DNA of 64,000 nt. It comes from Xiphias gladius (Eukaryota; Chordata; Actinopteri; Istiophoriformes; Xiphiidae). The stretch is from assembly GCF_016859285.1 (NCBI RefSeq), contig NC_053405.1:6299760-6363759 (forward strand), written 5' to 3'. Shown in pieces: positions 38,871 through 51,054 of this stretch (within the stretch, counting starts at the first letter, position 1; the number at the start of each line of letters is the position of its first letter). The position numbers and the translations under genes were made by a program. A model generated the notes under the pieces. That model saw only the letters and a list, made by a program, of their open reading frames with translations. It had not been told where the DNA came from and did no database searches.

Positions 38871-39889
38871 AGTAATTACTAGCCACTACTCTTCATGCAC
38901 TCTCAATGGCAACACATGGCTTTAATGTGCACAACTAACTCGGGAGTGGTGTCCACTGTGTAGTAAACCAGTGGCTGGGAGTTTATTGGCTAGCGTGACA
39001 ATAAGATCGGATCATTTAAGATCAGCATCAGACCATTCTGTAATCCTATTCGGATGTTGGTTTTTCTCCTAAAACACACTATTTAATCAAATCACAATTT
39101 CTGTTTTTTATTTTTCAAATGATTTGTGCTGCTCTACAACATTTCATGCCCTGGTAATTGCACAAGTACCCCTGGTTGGGAATCACTGCTCTCGAAGACG
39201 TGAGAAATCTCAACAGATAGGGATTGCTGGTCAAGGGGAGTAATTGTGGTTTCAGGAGCTTCTCTCTCATCACAGTGAGAACCCTGAGTCTATATGGAAC
39301 GTGTTTGTTGGTTCACCACCACATTTGTCTCTCCTTAATTATTCCAAGGAACTCCACCTCCTCTTCTGCCCTCTTGTGTTCATTTTCAGAATCTGCATTG
39401 TCCCTGAAGCTCAGCCAGTTTCCACTGTTTAGTATTCTTCTGAGCTCCTCACTAAACTACTACGGCTCAGGTTGAGATAAAGAGACCAGATGACTACTTA
39501 TAAACAGCCAGGATACCTTGTTCTTTATTACAGGCGGAATGAGGACTGTCTAGGAGCTGAGCCCTGACCAACTGCTCCGCAAGATGATCGCCAGTATAAT
39601 CATAATGCTTTCTGAAGAACAGGGAAATTATGGTGGCAAAGTAAAAGGAGAGTCTGTCCGCCAAGTGAACTTTGCAAGCTCCCAAAACTTTTCATTGAGG
39701 CAGTGTTTTGACCTACAAGGTCTTTGTCAGGCAAACGCCCATGAGAGCAAAAAGCAAGCCATATATACAGACAAAAATGACAGCTCTGCCCAGGAAATTA
39801 CACAATACAGAACAACCCCCATATCAATTTGCTACAAACAGAAAAAAACTCATAATGTCCTAAAGAGAGGCCTATAGCCTACAAAAGAC

Positions 39890-40366
39890 CCATGTTTACA
39901 TCCCTGCCCTGATCTATTTTATTGCCGAGGTCTACAGAGAGTCCCTTGGACTTCATGGCTTGGTTTTTGTCCGGATATGCAGCGTGAGCTGTGGGACCTT
40001 ATGAACAGAGGTGAGTGCCTTTGTAAACTATGTCCAATCAATTCAATTTGCGACTGGTGGACTCCAAACACATAGACACACCTCAAGGATAATTAAAGCA
40101 AACAGGATGCACCTGACCGCAATTTGGAGTGCCACAAAAAAGGGTCTGAACACTTTTGTGAATGAGAGATTTCATTTAGTTGATTTTTAATAAATTGGAA
40201 AACATTTCTAAAAACACAGTTTCACAGTTTTTTTTGTCATTATGGGTTATTGAGTGTAGATTGATGGGCAAAAAATGGCAATTTTATCCATTTAAAATTA
40301 ATTTTACAACAAAATAAAGTGTCCAAAACATGAAGGGGTCTAAATACTTTCTTAATCCGCTGCATG
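39890..40366. mobile_element. 3' portion of a fish Tc1-like or related element
   Basis: It contains the recognisable run from TGGACTCCAAACACATAG through ATTATGGGTTATTGAGTGTA to a terminus reading GGGGTCTAAATACTTTC then TTAATCCGCTG. This is typical of the end of a widespread fish DNA transposon. No coding capacity is seen. Left limit approximate. Confidence 0.6.
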
Positions 40367-40639
40367 TGATACAAATTTTGAGTCATTTTTATGAATAAAC
40401 ATAGCAATAATTGGTTTGGGTCTTGGCACCACGGGGAGACATATCATCGAAGATGGAATAAAGGATTTGACACTTTGTATTTGTTGTTTTCCTAAGAAAG
40501 GTTTTATGTATTTGCTCATTTAGAGCATTGGGTAACAAAGTACTTAATGTATATATAAATCCAAAATATTTCATGTTGCAGAGGTTTTTTTTTTCTTCAG
40601 ATCACGACCTCTTGGACCCTTTTTTTTACTTCTTCATCG

Positions 40640-40830
40640 CCAGTAACTTTAGGCGGCCGATGGCAGGACCCGCCTAGACGAGAGACGAGAGGACTGATAC
40701 CTCTCTCATGTCTGTGAGCTAACTATGATGATATAATTTAGCTTACCTAAACATAAAGACTGGAAACGGGGGAAACAGCTAGCCTGGCTGCGTCAAAAGG
40801 TGTGCTAAGCTACGCGAACTGACTGCTGCT
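40640..40830. repeat. Fragment of the 60.6 kb MITE-like family
   Basis: It shares AAGACTGGAAACGGGGGAAA, CAGCTAGCCTGGCTG and the ACCTCTCTCATGTCTGTGAG region with the element family at 60,602-61,166. The ends are lost. Confidence 0.5.
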
Positions 40831-41320
40831 TACTGTACAGGCATGAGAGTGGTATTAATCATCTCCTCTAACTCTCAGCAAGAAAGTGAATAAGCGTATT
40901 TCCAACAATTTCAAACCACACCAACAGTTTAACAGTGCGCCAGGTTTTATACCAGGTAAACTCTGAAGCAGCAGGATGCACTGATTTTAACCTCATGGTT
41001 GGACTTGCCAGTGTTAAGAGTTTCGGTTGTGTGTCGTTGGTGCGAAAAAACCTGCAGATTTGTGAGCTTAAGTGCAAACAAACAAATGCAGACTTCACAG
41101 TAGCTGACTGGATTTTAAAGCTGCACAGAAAAATCTTGGTACTGCGTAAAACAGGTGCTTAGTACCTCATAACATGAGGTAGATATCAGTTTTATGAGAT
41201 GTAACGGTCTAAATCTTAATTCATGGCAAAACTGTTATTCAAGCTTTCAAATCTGCCCTGTTGACCCTGACATCAACTCCACAGAGAAATTCTAGAATTA
41301 CAGAGAAAGCTGTTATCAAG

Positions 41321-41392
41321 GGCTTGTTGGTCTAGGGGTATGATTCTCGCTTCGGGTGCGAGAGGTCCCGGGTTCAAATCCCGGACAAGCCC
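41321..41392 (+). tRNA. tRNA-Pro (anticodon CGG)
   Basis: A 72-base gene that folds into a full cloverleaf. Acceptor GGCTTGT pairs with ACAAGCC and is followed by discriminator C. The A box is TGGTCTAGGGGT. The anticodon arm is CTCGC-TTCGGGT-GCGAG, with CGG at loop positions 34-36. The T arm contains GGTTCAAATCC (B box). No intron and no encoded CCA, as expected in a eukaryote. No run of four or more T follows closely, so the usual polymerase III terminator is not evident within the next 100 bases. It stands alone in gene-poor sequence upstream of ncbp2's 3' end. Confidence 0.95.
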
Positions 41393-42009
41393 TTACACTG
41401 AAGACCTTTGTTTGATTGGAGAGCTGCGGTATCCTTAAGGGATGTCCATGAACTAGCTACATGCAGTGCAAATCACTGTTGATGAAGGTAACCAGCTGTT
41501 CCTCCTCTCCAATAAACAGATATAAGAACGGATGCGAATCGTACAGTGTAATGCGCCTGATGTCAGTAAGAGGGAAAATGTCCTGCTGGCAAACTAGTCC
41601 TTTAGGAAGACAATGGTGGTTTTTTTTGGAGGCATCAAACCATTACCGAGGCCCTTACAAAGAGAAGATATGTATCCAAATGCTGCCAGGGGAGACATGT
41701 AGATCAGGATACAAAACTATTCAGAGAACTCCCACTGATTTAGCGTCCAACGTTAACATTAAACCTGTTTTAACCGACATTTTTATATAAACAATAACTA
41801 CATGCGATGTGAAAGAGGTTGGGAGTTTGTAAAGAGCAAAACAGAGGTAAAAGGAGAGCAAACATGCCATTAATTTGTGAGGTGGCCACAAACACTAGTC
41901 CAAATGGATGTTAATACTGCTCCGTGTTTGCTGGATGCGTAAATAAGCAACTGTTGACCTCGAAGTTCAGTGTTGTGTCTACAGCTTGTTTCCACTGCCC
42001 CCAAGTGGC

Positions 42010-42037
42010 CCAAAAAAAAAAAAAAAAAAAAAAAAAA
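42010..42037. repeat. Poly(A) tract
   Basis: About 27 consecutive A on the plus strand. No retrocopied gene is recognisable beside it. Confidence 0.9.
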
Positions 42038-42616
42038 TTCTGTTGATGCCCGCTTAAGCTACTATATTAAACTTCATTTGCTTAATACACACAATACATA
42101 GGAGGGGTCAATAAATAAAAGTAAAAATCACTCACTAAATGTCAAAAATTCTTTACTTAAAAAAAGTATACACAGTTAGTGACACAAAGTTTCATTCATG
42201 GAAATCAGCACTTCAGCCGACTATTATTTGAGCCTGACATGGAGACTATACAAGATATTGGATACAGTTTTCCAGCCTGTGGGGAAATGTACATTATGGT
42301 ATTTCTATCGGCAACATAGTGACAATATGACACAGTATTACACAGGGTCTGGCCTCTGCTACCATGTAGACTGATAGCAGGTATGGAAGTCTCAGAGGCA
42401 GTCAGAAGAGGAAACAAGCCTCCAAAAGAAATAAATAACAGCTGCAAATTTCCGGAGTCCAGCGATTCATGCAGGGCTGCTGTGGAGGGTTTCGTGGTAA
42501 CACTGTGACAAACAATCTGTGGTGGCATGTTGTGGCATTGTTCGAGGATTAGTCCAGTCCAGGACTGACGACAGGGCTCTGTGCAGTCCAGGCGGACTGC
42601 TGCGGTAGGGTTAAGT

Positions 42617-45600
42617 CTAAAAACTATTACGTGAGTCTGTGGTTGGATGCTGAGCCAGCTTACCATAGCCACCTCTGGCCGGGTCATAGTCCTGCCTGTA
42701 CTCGTCTCTCACCTACACAAGAAACAAAAACACAGCCAGAGGGCAAAGGTAAATACACACAAACACACACAAAAATTGAACAACAAAACCAACCTGTGTA
42801 ATGGAAATGTCCACATTTGACGAGTCGTTTTCTAAAACTCACCTTTTCAAACTTGGTTTAACCTAGAAGCTTTTACTATATTTCAACCCACCCACCCACA
42901 ATTTAATTCTCATTTACTTACTGTTCATTTCTGATCTATAGGTTTTATATCTCACTTTTTTTGTCTCTTAAATTATCCTTTTGGATTTTCTGATTCCAAA
43001 ACTGACATTTAGTCTCAGAGGTTATCACATACACGATGAATGCTGGAGACCGTGTGGTGTAAAAAACAAATAAATAAATAAATAAATAAATAACCGACAG
43101 AAAAAAATAGCTGCAGTCCAACCCTCCAACAAAAAGACTGGCCTGCAACTGTCAATGAAATAAAGTATATGGAGAAACTGACCTTTACCTGACGCAATGA
43201 TCAATATGTAAAATACTGGAAAAACTGGGCTCATATTTGTGCCTGTCATTGAAAGACCCTTTTTCTGTAGGAGTATAATGTTGCCCATGTCAACTCCCGT
43301 CTTTTTGCCTGAAAGTATTAATAAAACATTTTTTAAATAAAGTTTCAAATAAATTAATTAATACTTTTGGTTATGTTTTTAATTTTTATATAGTCCTTGC
43401 ATCTGTATTTTGTGTGTATTTCTTGTGTACTTTTATGTGAAGCAAACTGAATATCACCTTTTTTTATAAAATGTGTTATATAAATGAAGTGGTTTTATTA
43501 TTGTTTAAATAGCATCCATCTAATCATTTTTTATTTAAATTACTGATTATCTACACTTTCAGAATAAACTGTTATATACTGGATTACTGGTTTAAGTGGA
43601 CCTTTAAGCTTAAATCGTGTTCCATGCTCAAACTGAATATGACTCGCATCATTGTCAAATCTTTATTTTAGTGGAGGGGTCTTATTCTACATTTACATAC
43701 TGGAGGGTATTTTTTGTTTTTAAAGCAAACATGTCTCCCCCCCCGAAGATAGGCCAATATTTTTGTTTCCTTATTTACACACCCCCAGAAAGCTCACTGA
43801 GTACCCCTGCAACAAAACTGGACATGATTATGTATGTTGTATTTATTAACAGCATAATATACACTCTACCTTTTCAAATGCCATATTACAATAATACTGT
43901 CCCTTCAAAGGCCATGCCTAATCATGTGTAATTTACTTTGGAAGTTATATCACTTTCTAAATATCATACTGTTGTATTAAAATGTCATGATATAGTGTAT
44001 TGATTTTTTTGAATGCCATTTCATTATGTTATTTTTCAAATGTCATAGTATGCTGTGTTTTACACCCCCCCCCCAAAATGCTGTACTGTAGAAGATCCCA
44101 AACTAGTTTCAATATGAAGGACAGACAAAACAGTTAGTGGGGAGACCCTGGACACCCGGATCACACGACCACCCAGAAGGATGTCTGAGTTTAGCAGTGA
44201 TTTAGCATGAAATCGTGTGATAGACTGCACCTTAACCTTCGACCACAGCAACAGCCGAGAGAGAGAACATCAGAAACGGTTAAAACCACTACAATCACTA
44301 CTCATCTTTTCCCCATTTCGGAGGGGAATCTTGTCGTGGACTCATGCTGGGAAACTGCAACAATCTCTATTTTATTTTATTTTGTACAACGTGACCTGTC
44401 TGATTGTTGATTGTTGTGAGGGTGGAGGTGGGCATAAGATGGGGCACTTCCAAAAATAATCACTCTGAGGTCAGCAGTCCGTCAGCATCCACAGTAGGAT
44501 AATTACATGTACATCAGGTACTTGTAAGAAACAAGTGTCCGAATCCTCACCTGTCCTCCAGATTTACCGCGACCGTACTGTCGTCCCTCTTTGAAGCCGG
44601 CGTCCCAGTCTGTCCTGATGATACGGTCGTCCAGCCGTGTGCCATTTATGAAGCGCATGGCATGTTCTGCGTCTGCACGTGTGTAGTATCTGGTACACCC
44701 TTGGTTAAGGTCTGTCACACAACATGCACACTTCATTGCTATAGTGGTGAAATTGAGCTCATTACAAAGCGCGGTACTTTGGTGAGTAACCAGAGACACA
44801 GAGTGTTGACTTGGTGTCAACGTGCGTTTGCTGTGTAAGTGAATACAATTTTTTTATTTTTTTTTTAAACAAATACTATTTTTAATTTAGGTCTTGTATT
44901 TAAAAGGATACTCTACAAAACAGAATCCACAGGCTGTCTTCTTGATTTTATCCAGGCCAATGATGATTCGCTTGACGTCTCCACTTTTAGAAAACAGCTC
45001 GTGTACCTGTTCATTGGTCACAAAAACAATTGACAAAAGTGAGAATTGTGTAAGAGCAAAGAAGAAATATATATGTTAAAAATTAAAAGATTATACTGTA
45101 ACTACCTTTAAAACCAGTACAATTAAAAAATGGTTTGAAATATGTCATCATTTCAATATAATCCCCTAGAAGTTCTGGGTCATACCGCACTCAGATTCAC
45201 GTAACAACTCACTAACTGCTAAAGTCATAAGACTTTGGGGACCTGGGCCATAAAAAGATGAAAAACTAGGAGGACACCAGATCATTTAGTAACCCAGAGC
45301 TAGATTTCTCATCTTTAGCTTCTTGTCATAAAAGAATATGATGATAACCAATTTAAACCAATTTCCAAAGAAGCTGGCAAAGGGATTTAACGGATGATGT
45401 ATTCTAATAATGGCAGTGTATCCTACCTGCTCCTCTGTGGTGTAGAAGGAGAGGTTCCCCACATACAAAGTGTGGCTCTGCTTCAGCAGCTTCTCCTGGT
45501 CATAGCGGTTACCCTGAAAACACAAGCCCCGGGGGAAAACATGAGTACGCTCCACTCTCAGGAAGCTGAGGACACTGGCCAGGGCTACGGTTTCCTCATT

Positions 45601-47424
45601 GTAGTTTACAGAGCTAGGCGGCTTATCTCTGCTGCTACTGAAGCTGTGATTAGATTATCTAATTTTATGATGCTAAAACGGGGAAGAATTTTTTTTCCCC
45701 TCGGTTTGGCTGCTCCCTTAGTGTCCCTTACTGCTCGGCAATCTGGTCAAGTGCTGCCAAAAAGAGCTGGAAAAGCTTCAGTTACCAGCACGATCAGCAC
45801 TCCGCTGTTCAGTGAGAGCAAGTACAGATAAAATGCACACTAACGGCAAATGGCTCAGGGCTCAGGGCTGAGGATAGGTATAGATGTAGTTTATTAACTT
45901 GATTAGGATATATAATAGTTTTGAAACAACCTTAGTTAATATTTAAAGATATTACATTCTGGAATTGCGCACAATTATCAAACAAGACAGGTGAATGCAA
46001 TGCTATAGAGAGTCAAAAAAGGGTGTCTGTAGTAACTAACTGGAACAGTTTGCCTTGCTTTATGTCTGGAGACATCTACAACACTAGGTTTTAAGAGGCA
46101 GTTCAGGAGCTTCTTGAAGACAGCCCTGAAAAATAAGTCAGTTCAATTTTTGCAATGTGGATGTGGACAGATGAGCTGAGATTGTTACCATTGTTTTGTT
46201 TTACCTGTTAATCCCATTTGTATATGAATTGTTTGATGTAATTTTATTGTTGGATGTGATGTTAATGTTGGAGCTTTGTTTACTATAAGACGTAAGAGCA
46301 GCGGAGCTGAACAATTAGTCGATTAATCGAATAGTAGATTGACAGAAAAGTGATCGGCAACGACTTTGATAATCATTTAATGTTTAGAGTAATTTATGAA
46401 GCTAAAATGACAAATACTTGCTTGTCTCTGCTCCTCCAGTGTAAGGATTTTCTGTTTTTCTCTGTTGTATATCATCGCAAACTGAACATTTGGGGGGTTG
46501 GGACTGCAGTTTGGACAAAAAGACATTCAAAGAATTCCCCCTGGAAATTGTGGAAACTGTGATGGCCATTATGGTGCCATTTTCTGACATTTTATAAACC
46601 CAACAACTAATCGGTTAAATCAAGAAAATCATCTGTAGATTAAATCTATAGTGTAAATCATTGTTAGCTGCAGTCAGAGTTGACTATATGTATTTTATTT
46701 GCCAGGGCAAAAACTAATGGGGATGCCAATTTTAAAAAACAAACAAAAACAAATCAACCTGTTATTAAAATGGCGCCCAAAATCCAACCTCAACAAATTC
46801 TGTCAATATTTTTGGGATAGCAACACATGTACATATTTTTGTGCAAGATGCAGAGAGTGAAGGGCGAAGACAAAGATAATCATCTGCCACTTTTTGGCTT
46901 CAGCAGGATATGTCCTTGTTAATCAGTAAGCAACTAATTCTGAGCTTTTTCATCGTAATTTTCTGATAATGTTGTTAAATAAACGCCCATCGACGTTGGA
47001 GAGTTACAGCAAACTGCACTGTTTAGATGCGAAGCTACTGCAAACCAAATTAGAAGGCGAGACACAGGAAGCACAACAGACAACAAACGCCGGTACCGTA
47101 GATAGAACGTTACCGCTTTAAGTCACGTTACAGCCCCGAACCAGGACCATAACACAGCATCACATATAGCTTTTTGCAGTCATGAAGTCAATATACGACG
47201 ATATCGCTTTTCCGTAATGCCCGTGCCAAATCAACGCTCTTGTTGTTTGCTAACGGCTGCCAACTTGTGAGCTAGCAAGACAAAACCGCTACGTTGACGT
47301 TAAAAAACCCTCGGCTGGTGAAGTTCCTTCAGAATATTCTCCCACTCACCTTAAAATGCTGGTCTCTGTATTGACTGATATCAATGTAAGAATCGCTATT
47401 CAACGCGTTTAATTTAACAGACAT
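42617..47424 (-). CDS. ncbp2: Nuclear cap-binding protein subunit 2 (CBP20), five coding exons
   Basis: CBP20 binds the 7-methylguanosine cap of nascent RNA polymerase II transcripts as a heterodimer with NCBP1, supporting splicing, 3' processing and export. Coding exons, read right to left, are 47424-47350, 45513-45427, 45006-44912, 44689-44551 and 42712-42617. They join in frame into a 163-residue protein. The first residues read [13 protein letters not shown]. The RRM has RNP2 LYVGNL at residues 41-46 and RNP1 CGFCFVEY at 80-87. The cap-stacking tyrosines (human Tyr20 and Tyr43) correspond to Tyr19 and Tyr42, and the cap-contacting RTDWD segment is at 111-115. The Gly/Arg-rich tail carries [12 protein letters not shown] and DEYRQDYD. 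The C-terminus, [10 protein letters not shown], is a few residues longer than the human protein (156 aa). Three introns have ordinary GT-AG ends; the third has U12-type signals. No AATAAA is seen within about 500 bases of the stop; an AGTAAA on the minus strand near 42152-42157 is a weak candidate. Identity is very secure from near-complete conservation. Confidence 0.97.
43070..43093. repeat. (AAAT)n simple repeat
   Basis: Five to six AAAT units within ncbp2 intron 4. Confidence 0.85.
43870..44065. repeat. Degenerate short tandem repeat in ncbp2 intron 4
   Basis: Words of the form AAATGTCATAGTATGCTGT recur about every 30-50 bases (AAATGCCATATTACAATAAT, AAATATCATACTGTTG, AAATGTCATGATATAGTG) with many changes. 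Confidence 0.45.
44690..44911 (-). other. ncbp2: U12-type (minor spliceosome) intron in ncbp2
   Basis: This 222-base intron separates the exon ending FCFV-GA from the exon starting A-TAC-TAC. The 5' splice site on the minus strand reads GTATCCTTT, an exact match to the minor-spliceosome consensus (RTATCCTTT). A branch-site-like CCTTAAC lies at 44704-44710, about 15 bases before the acceptor AG at 44690-44691, and there is no strong polypyrimidine tract. The phase (2) and the join giving EYYTRAD agree with the conserved protein. Confidence 0.9.
46290..46680. repeat. Teleost interspersed repeat in ncbp2 intron 1
   Basis: Recognisable by TTAGTCGATTAATCGAATAG at its start and by AAATTGTGGAAACTGTGATG and TCATTGTTAGCTGCAG at its end. 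Degenerate relatives are seen at about 57,000-57,210 and 15,000-15,060. Confidence 0.6.
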
Positions 47425-47569
47425 GGCGTAGGAGTCGCGGAGTGGTGCTCTGCAGCTATTCAACCGTTAGCACTGCGGAGAACCGCTCAAGAAATTTCCG
47501 GTTCATGTGTCCGTTCTATGAAGAACTCCGGGTGGAACCACTGGACATTAACATCTACATCAGCCGAGT
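47425..47569 (-). promoter_or_regulatory. ncbp2: Probable ncbp2 promoter and 5' leader
   Basis: Short unique, moderately GC-containing stretch between the ncbp2 start codon and an interspersed repeat. It is positioned as the core promoter, but no TATA box is visible and no transcription start can be placed. Confidence 0.45.
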
Positions 47570-47830
47570 GGCGCCCCCTGTTGGTGCCAGATCACTACCT
47601 CCGCCAAGCAGATAACGTGATCACCAAAGTCTGTCTGTCTGTTTTGTCTGATTGTTTGTGTGTTTGTCGGGAGAATTACGCAAAAAACTACAGGGCCGAT
47701 TTGCACCGAACATGGCAGAGGGATGGAAGAAGGTCCAAGGAAGAACGTGAAAAATTTTTGGGGCAGATCCGCATCATTTTCTATGAATTTGAGTTTTTTC
47801 TTCTGAAGTCTGGTGAATGTTGTTTGACAT
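47570..47830. repeat. Teleost interspersed repeat upstream of ncbp2
   Basis: Contains GAGAATTACGCAAAAAACTA, GGGCCGATTTGCACCGAACA and TCCAAGGAAGAACGTGAAAA in an order I recognise from a widespread fish repeat. It begins about 150 bases upstream of the ncbp2 start codon, close to its promoter. The plus-strand frame running through it is not a gene. Confidence 0.55.
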
Positions 47831-48349
47831 TGGCCTTACCACACCCATCATAATGGCACCTTTTGAGTCCCATCTATAATACACATCTTTAATCCAATCA
47901 AGTACTTAACATCGGTTATTGTAAATGTAAGAACTGTATTAGTGTCTAATGCTTTAACCACCCATTTAAGATTATTCATATTATAGTGCCCTATGAACAC
48001 AGATAATACCTCACAGTCAGCGGAGACATAAACCAACCTTTGATGGAAAAAGAGAAAATGAGCAGCACATTTGACCTTTAAAACAAAGAAACAGACGCAT
48101 GGTTCATACACTGATCTTTAAAAGACATTTTTAGTTAATTTTTCTTGCCCTTGTCTCTGAAAACTGGAGCCGATCAGCACCACTTCTGTAAGCTCCCCAT
48201 GTTACACTACTCATGAGTCATGTGACTGTTGAAGCTGATGTTGAACTGCAGATGTGGTGCCCCACTATTGGCTGCAGTCATTTCAGGTCATAGGCCACTG
48301 AGAGACTGTACCTGTTGTTTCACGTACCATATTAACCGGTGTCTTTTCT

Positions 48350-48780
48350 TTCTTTTATTTTTTTTGCTGATATTTTTTTGCGACATTTCACAAACTATTT
48401 TAAGATTTTATTGGGGGGGGGTTGCTAATTTTTGGGCAGTATTACAATTTTTTCTGATATTTGACCTCTTTTTTTTTTATTCTTAACCAATATTGCTGGG
48501 ATAATTTACTAATGTTTGTCAGATATTTTACTAATAATTTTCAAATATTTTGCAATTAAGAAAAAAAAAAAAATCAATATTTTTGAGATATTGTGAAAAT
48601 ATTTCACATGTATTGTACTGATTTTTAATGGATATTTTACTAAGATTTTTCTTACAATATTTGAATATTTTACTGATACTTTTACTGATATTGCATACAT
48701 TTCTGTCAGATATTTCAATATTTTGGGAATATTTTACTAATAATTTTTGGATATTTAAAAAATATTTTTAAAAATTTGCT
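48350..48780. repeat. AT-rich degenerate repeat based on GATATTTTACTAA
   Basis: The words GATATTTTACTAATAATTTT, GATATTTTACTAAGATTTTT and GAATATTTTACTAATAATTT recur irregularly in a very AT-rich stretch. No coding or splice signals seen. Confidence 0.55.
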
Positions 48781-49084
48781 TTTTGTTTGAACTGCTCATA
48801 ACGTACTTGAATTTCACATATTTCCCCCCATCAACGTGTAAAATTGTCATTTGAGAATCCCTAATGATTGGGTTTTACTGTACATTTATAGGGTCTAATG
48901 TCAGAATACTTCAGTGCATAAATTACAGATGACTTTTAAAACGGTTGACATAGTGCTCTATAGATAGCACTACCCAACTATAGATCCATTAAATACAAAC
49001 AAATGTGAAGCCACGGAAAACTATAAAAACTTGTGTTTTCTTGTCTAACAAAACCACTTCAGACAGGAAAGGTTCCCGTAGGGT

Positions 49085-49503
49085 CAACATTTTATTATCA
49101 GAATTCAAATATTGTGAACAAAAACAAATGATCCTAATCCGTCCATTGCCTGACTTCTGACTAAATCAACAACCTAAATTATTTTTGTAAAAAGGACCTA
49201 CAGATATGAATGAACCCACTTATAAATCACAGAAAATTAAGGGAGGGCATGATGTTATTATCAGACCCTGGCCAAATACTGGGCTGAGCTGCTGACTGTC
49301 AACTCCACTAATGTTTAACAAAGACAGCCTGTTCTTGTGTCATATAATAACCTCAGTCCAATATATCAGAGCATAATAAGCAAAGCCAGTGAAAGGAAGA
49401 CAGTGGCTCTGCCGGGCAGTGCCAACTCTACTCCCAGGTTAGCCACGTGGTCTTCATCAGAGGTCAGATGATGTCCACTTGATGCTGCAGCACCTCCTGG
49501 AAC
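49085..49503 (-). other. Candidate terminal exon with hydrophobic C-terminal tail and AATAAA
   Basis: On the minus strand a good acceptor (TTCTTTCAG) at 49504-49512 opens a 45-codon frame ending at a TGA at 49368-49366. It begins VPGGAAASSGHHLTSDEDHV and ends LPGRATVFLSLALLIML, a small-residue plus hydrophobic tail like a GPI signal or short membrane anchor. AATAAA follows at 49096-49091. It could be the last exon of an unrecognised gene, or a spliced 3'UTR exon of fkbp2, in which case the open frame is accidental. No upstream partner exon is certain. Confidence 0.35.
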
Positions 49504-50063
49504 CTGAAAGAACATCACTGTACACTAAGTATTCATGTCATTAAAAAAAACACCAAAAACAAAGTATTTTGACCAGTTAATGCTACTTTGAATAAGGGCC
49601 GGTATCTCTTCTGTTTTTCAGTCGACACTTATAGGGTACCGGAGTTTCGGCACTAACATCGAAACAGCACTTTTTTTCACATCCTGTCACCTGCAGCTCT
49701 TCGTCTACTGCCGGCTGTGTCTGCGGCGGCGGCGGATATGACCAAAAAACAACTGTCCAGTCAGGGCAGAGCACGCAGGTCATGTGCTCGACAAGACTCG
49801 ACCCCCAGAGCTACAGATTTTATGGCAGGCCAGATGGTGCAAACTACTTTGTATCTGCGTGTGTGAGCGCACCCTTCTTGTTGGCTGCTTCACTCCCCGC
49901 AACATCCAAAACTGATGCGCTGTCAAAGAAAAAAAACAAAAACGCCGAAAATAACCTTGTTCTGTTCGGTTTCTGTGAACTAATGCGGTCAAGGGCATAG
50001 TTTCCAGAGGGACTTCTTCGCAAGAAGAACCACCCCTGTCTTTTGCTAGTTCATCGCTTTTAA

Positions 50064-50068
<5 letters not shown>

Positions 50069-50101
<33 letters not shown>
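50069..50101. repeat. (AGC)n trinucleotide repeat
   Basis: About 11 perfect AGC units. The minus strand reads as a leucine run in an unsupported frame, so I treat it as non-coding. Confidence 0.95.
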
Positions 50102-50102
<1 letters not shown>

Positions 50103-50716
50103 AACGTTGGGTTAGCATTAGTGGTAACCTTATACAGTTCTCATATGGCCATGGGAGAGTGAACGGTAAACGGGGAGGCGAATATTAACAAGATAACACT
50201 GGATGACACACAAGAATCATTTCTTGTGAAACCTTTGTTCTCGTGAAGGTAATCTGAACCCGGCGCAAAAAATGGCAGACTCCGCCACTATCGATAAAAA
50301 CTGCTACACGGAGGAGGTCATTCCTGGGTGTATATACATTGAATTACTTTTACTTTGTGGGGGTGGATTTCATGAAAATCTTAAGGTGGGTCTTTAAGGT
50401 GTTTAATCACCTAATACTGATTGCCCGGGTAGAAATCTAGTTTTTGAGAACTTCATGTTTCAGCTGATATTCAGCTTGCACGGTGCATTTTCCCAAAAAA
50501 TAATTGGCATTTAATCAAATTACCACACAGGGAACCTGCGGCCATGTTACATTCCAGGAATAATGCAGAAAGGGAGGAAATGGGGGGGGGGGGGTTAATA
50601 AGGTCCCAAGCACTCATTTTTGCCCTCGGGACCCCAAGCAGGTTAATGCTTTTCCAGCCGGGAGGGTTTTTTTCAGGAGTTCATTCAGAGGCCAGGTGGC
50701 GCACACCTGCAGTAAC

Positions 50717-51033
50717 CAGTGGTGGAGGAAGTACCCAGATCCTTCACTTAATCGTTTCAGCTCTACTTGCACATACACACGAGTAACTACAAGTAACTAC
50801 ACAGCCGTTTATACCCACAGCTGAATATACACTGGCGTGTAGTTGAATCCGTGATAAAAGCATCCTGTTTTATAAACTGTCTGTGTGTTTTCTATGCAAA
50901 AATCGTACTTCGCAAAGTAAGTCGAGCTGTCGGATGAATGTAGTTGGATAACAAGTACAATACTTCCCTCTGGAATGTAGTGGAGTAGAAGTATGAATTG
51001 ACATGAGACGAAAAATACTCAGGTACCTCAAAC
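50717..51033. mobile_element. CAGTGG-family copy, truncated against fkbp2
   Basis: It begins CAGTGGTGGAGGAAGTACCC and continues, in the orientation opposite to the copy at 3,743, through GGAATGTAGTGGAGTAGAAG to ATACTCAGGTACCTCAAA. The other terminus is missing. The remnant stops within about 25 bases of the fkbp2 stop codon, so the fkbp2 3'UTR, if unspliced, must run into it. Confidence 0.6.
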
Positions 51034-51054
51034 TCGCCTGCCACCTCGTCCTCC

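Noticed and set aside
39480-39880. Possible retroelement remnant (TTTTGACCTACAAGGTCTTT region)
   Set aside because: One familiar-looking word only; no reverse transcriptase or end structure to support a class.
42205-42687. 160-codon minus-strand frame
   Set aside because: Overlaps the last ncbp2 exon and its 3'UTR in another frame; the conserved ncbp2 frame takes precedence.
47518-47853. 111-codon plus-strand frame upstream of ncbp2
   Set aside because: Lies within a recognisable interspersed repeat and has no gene-like features.
50041-50118. Leucine-rich start of a minus-strand frame (poly-Leu from the AGC repeat)
   Set aside because: The leucines come only from the trinucleotide repeat; the rest of the frame has no domain, conservation cue or splice support.
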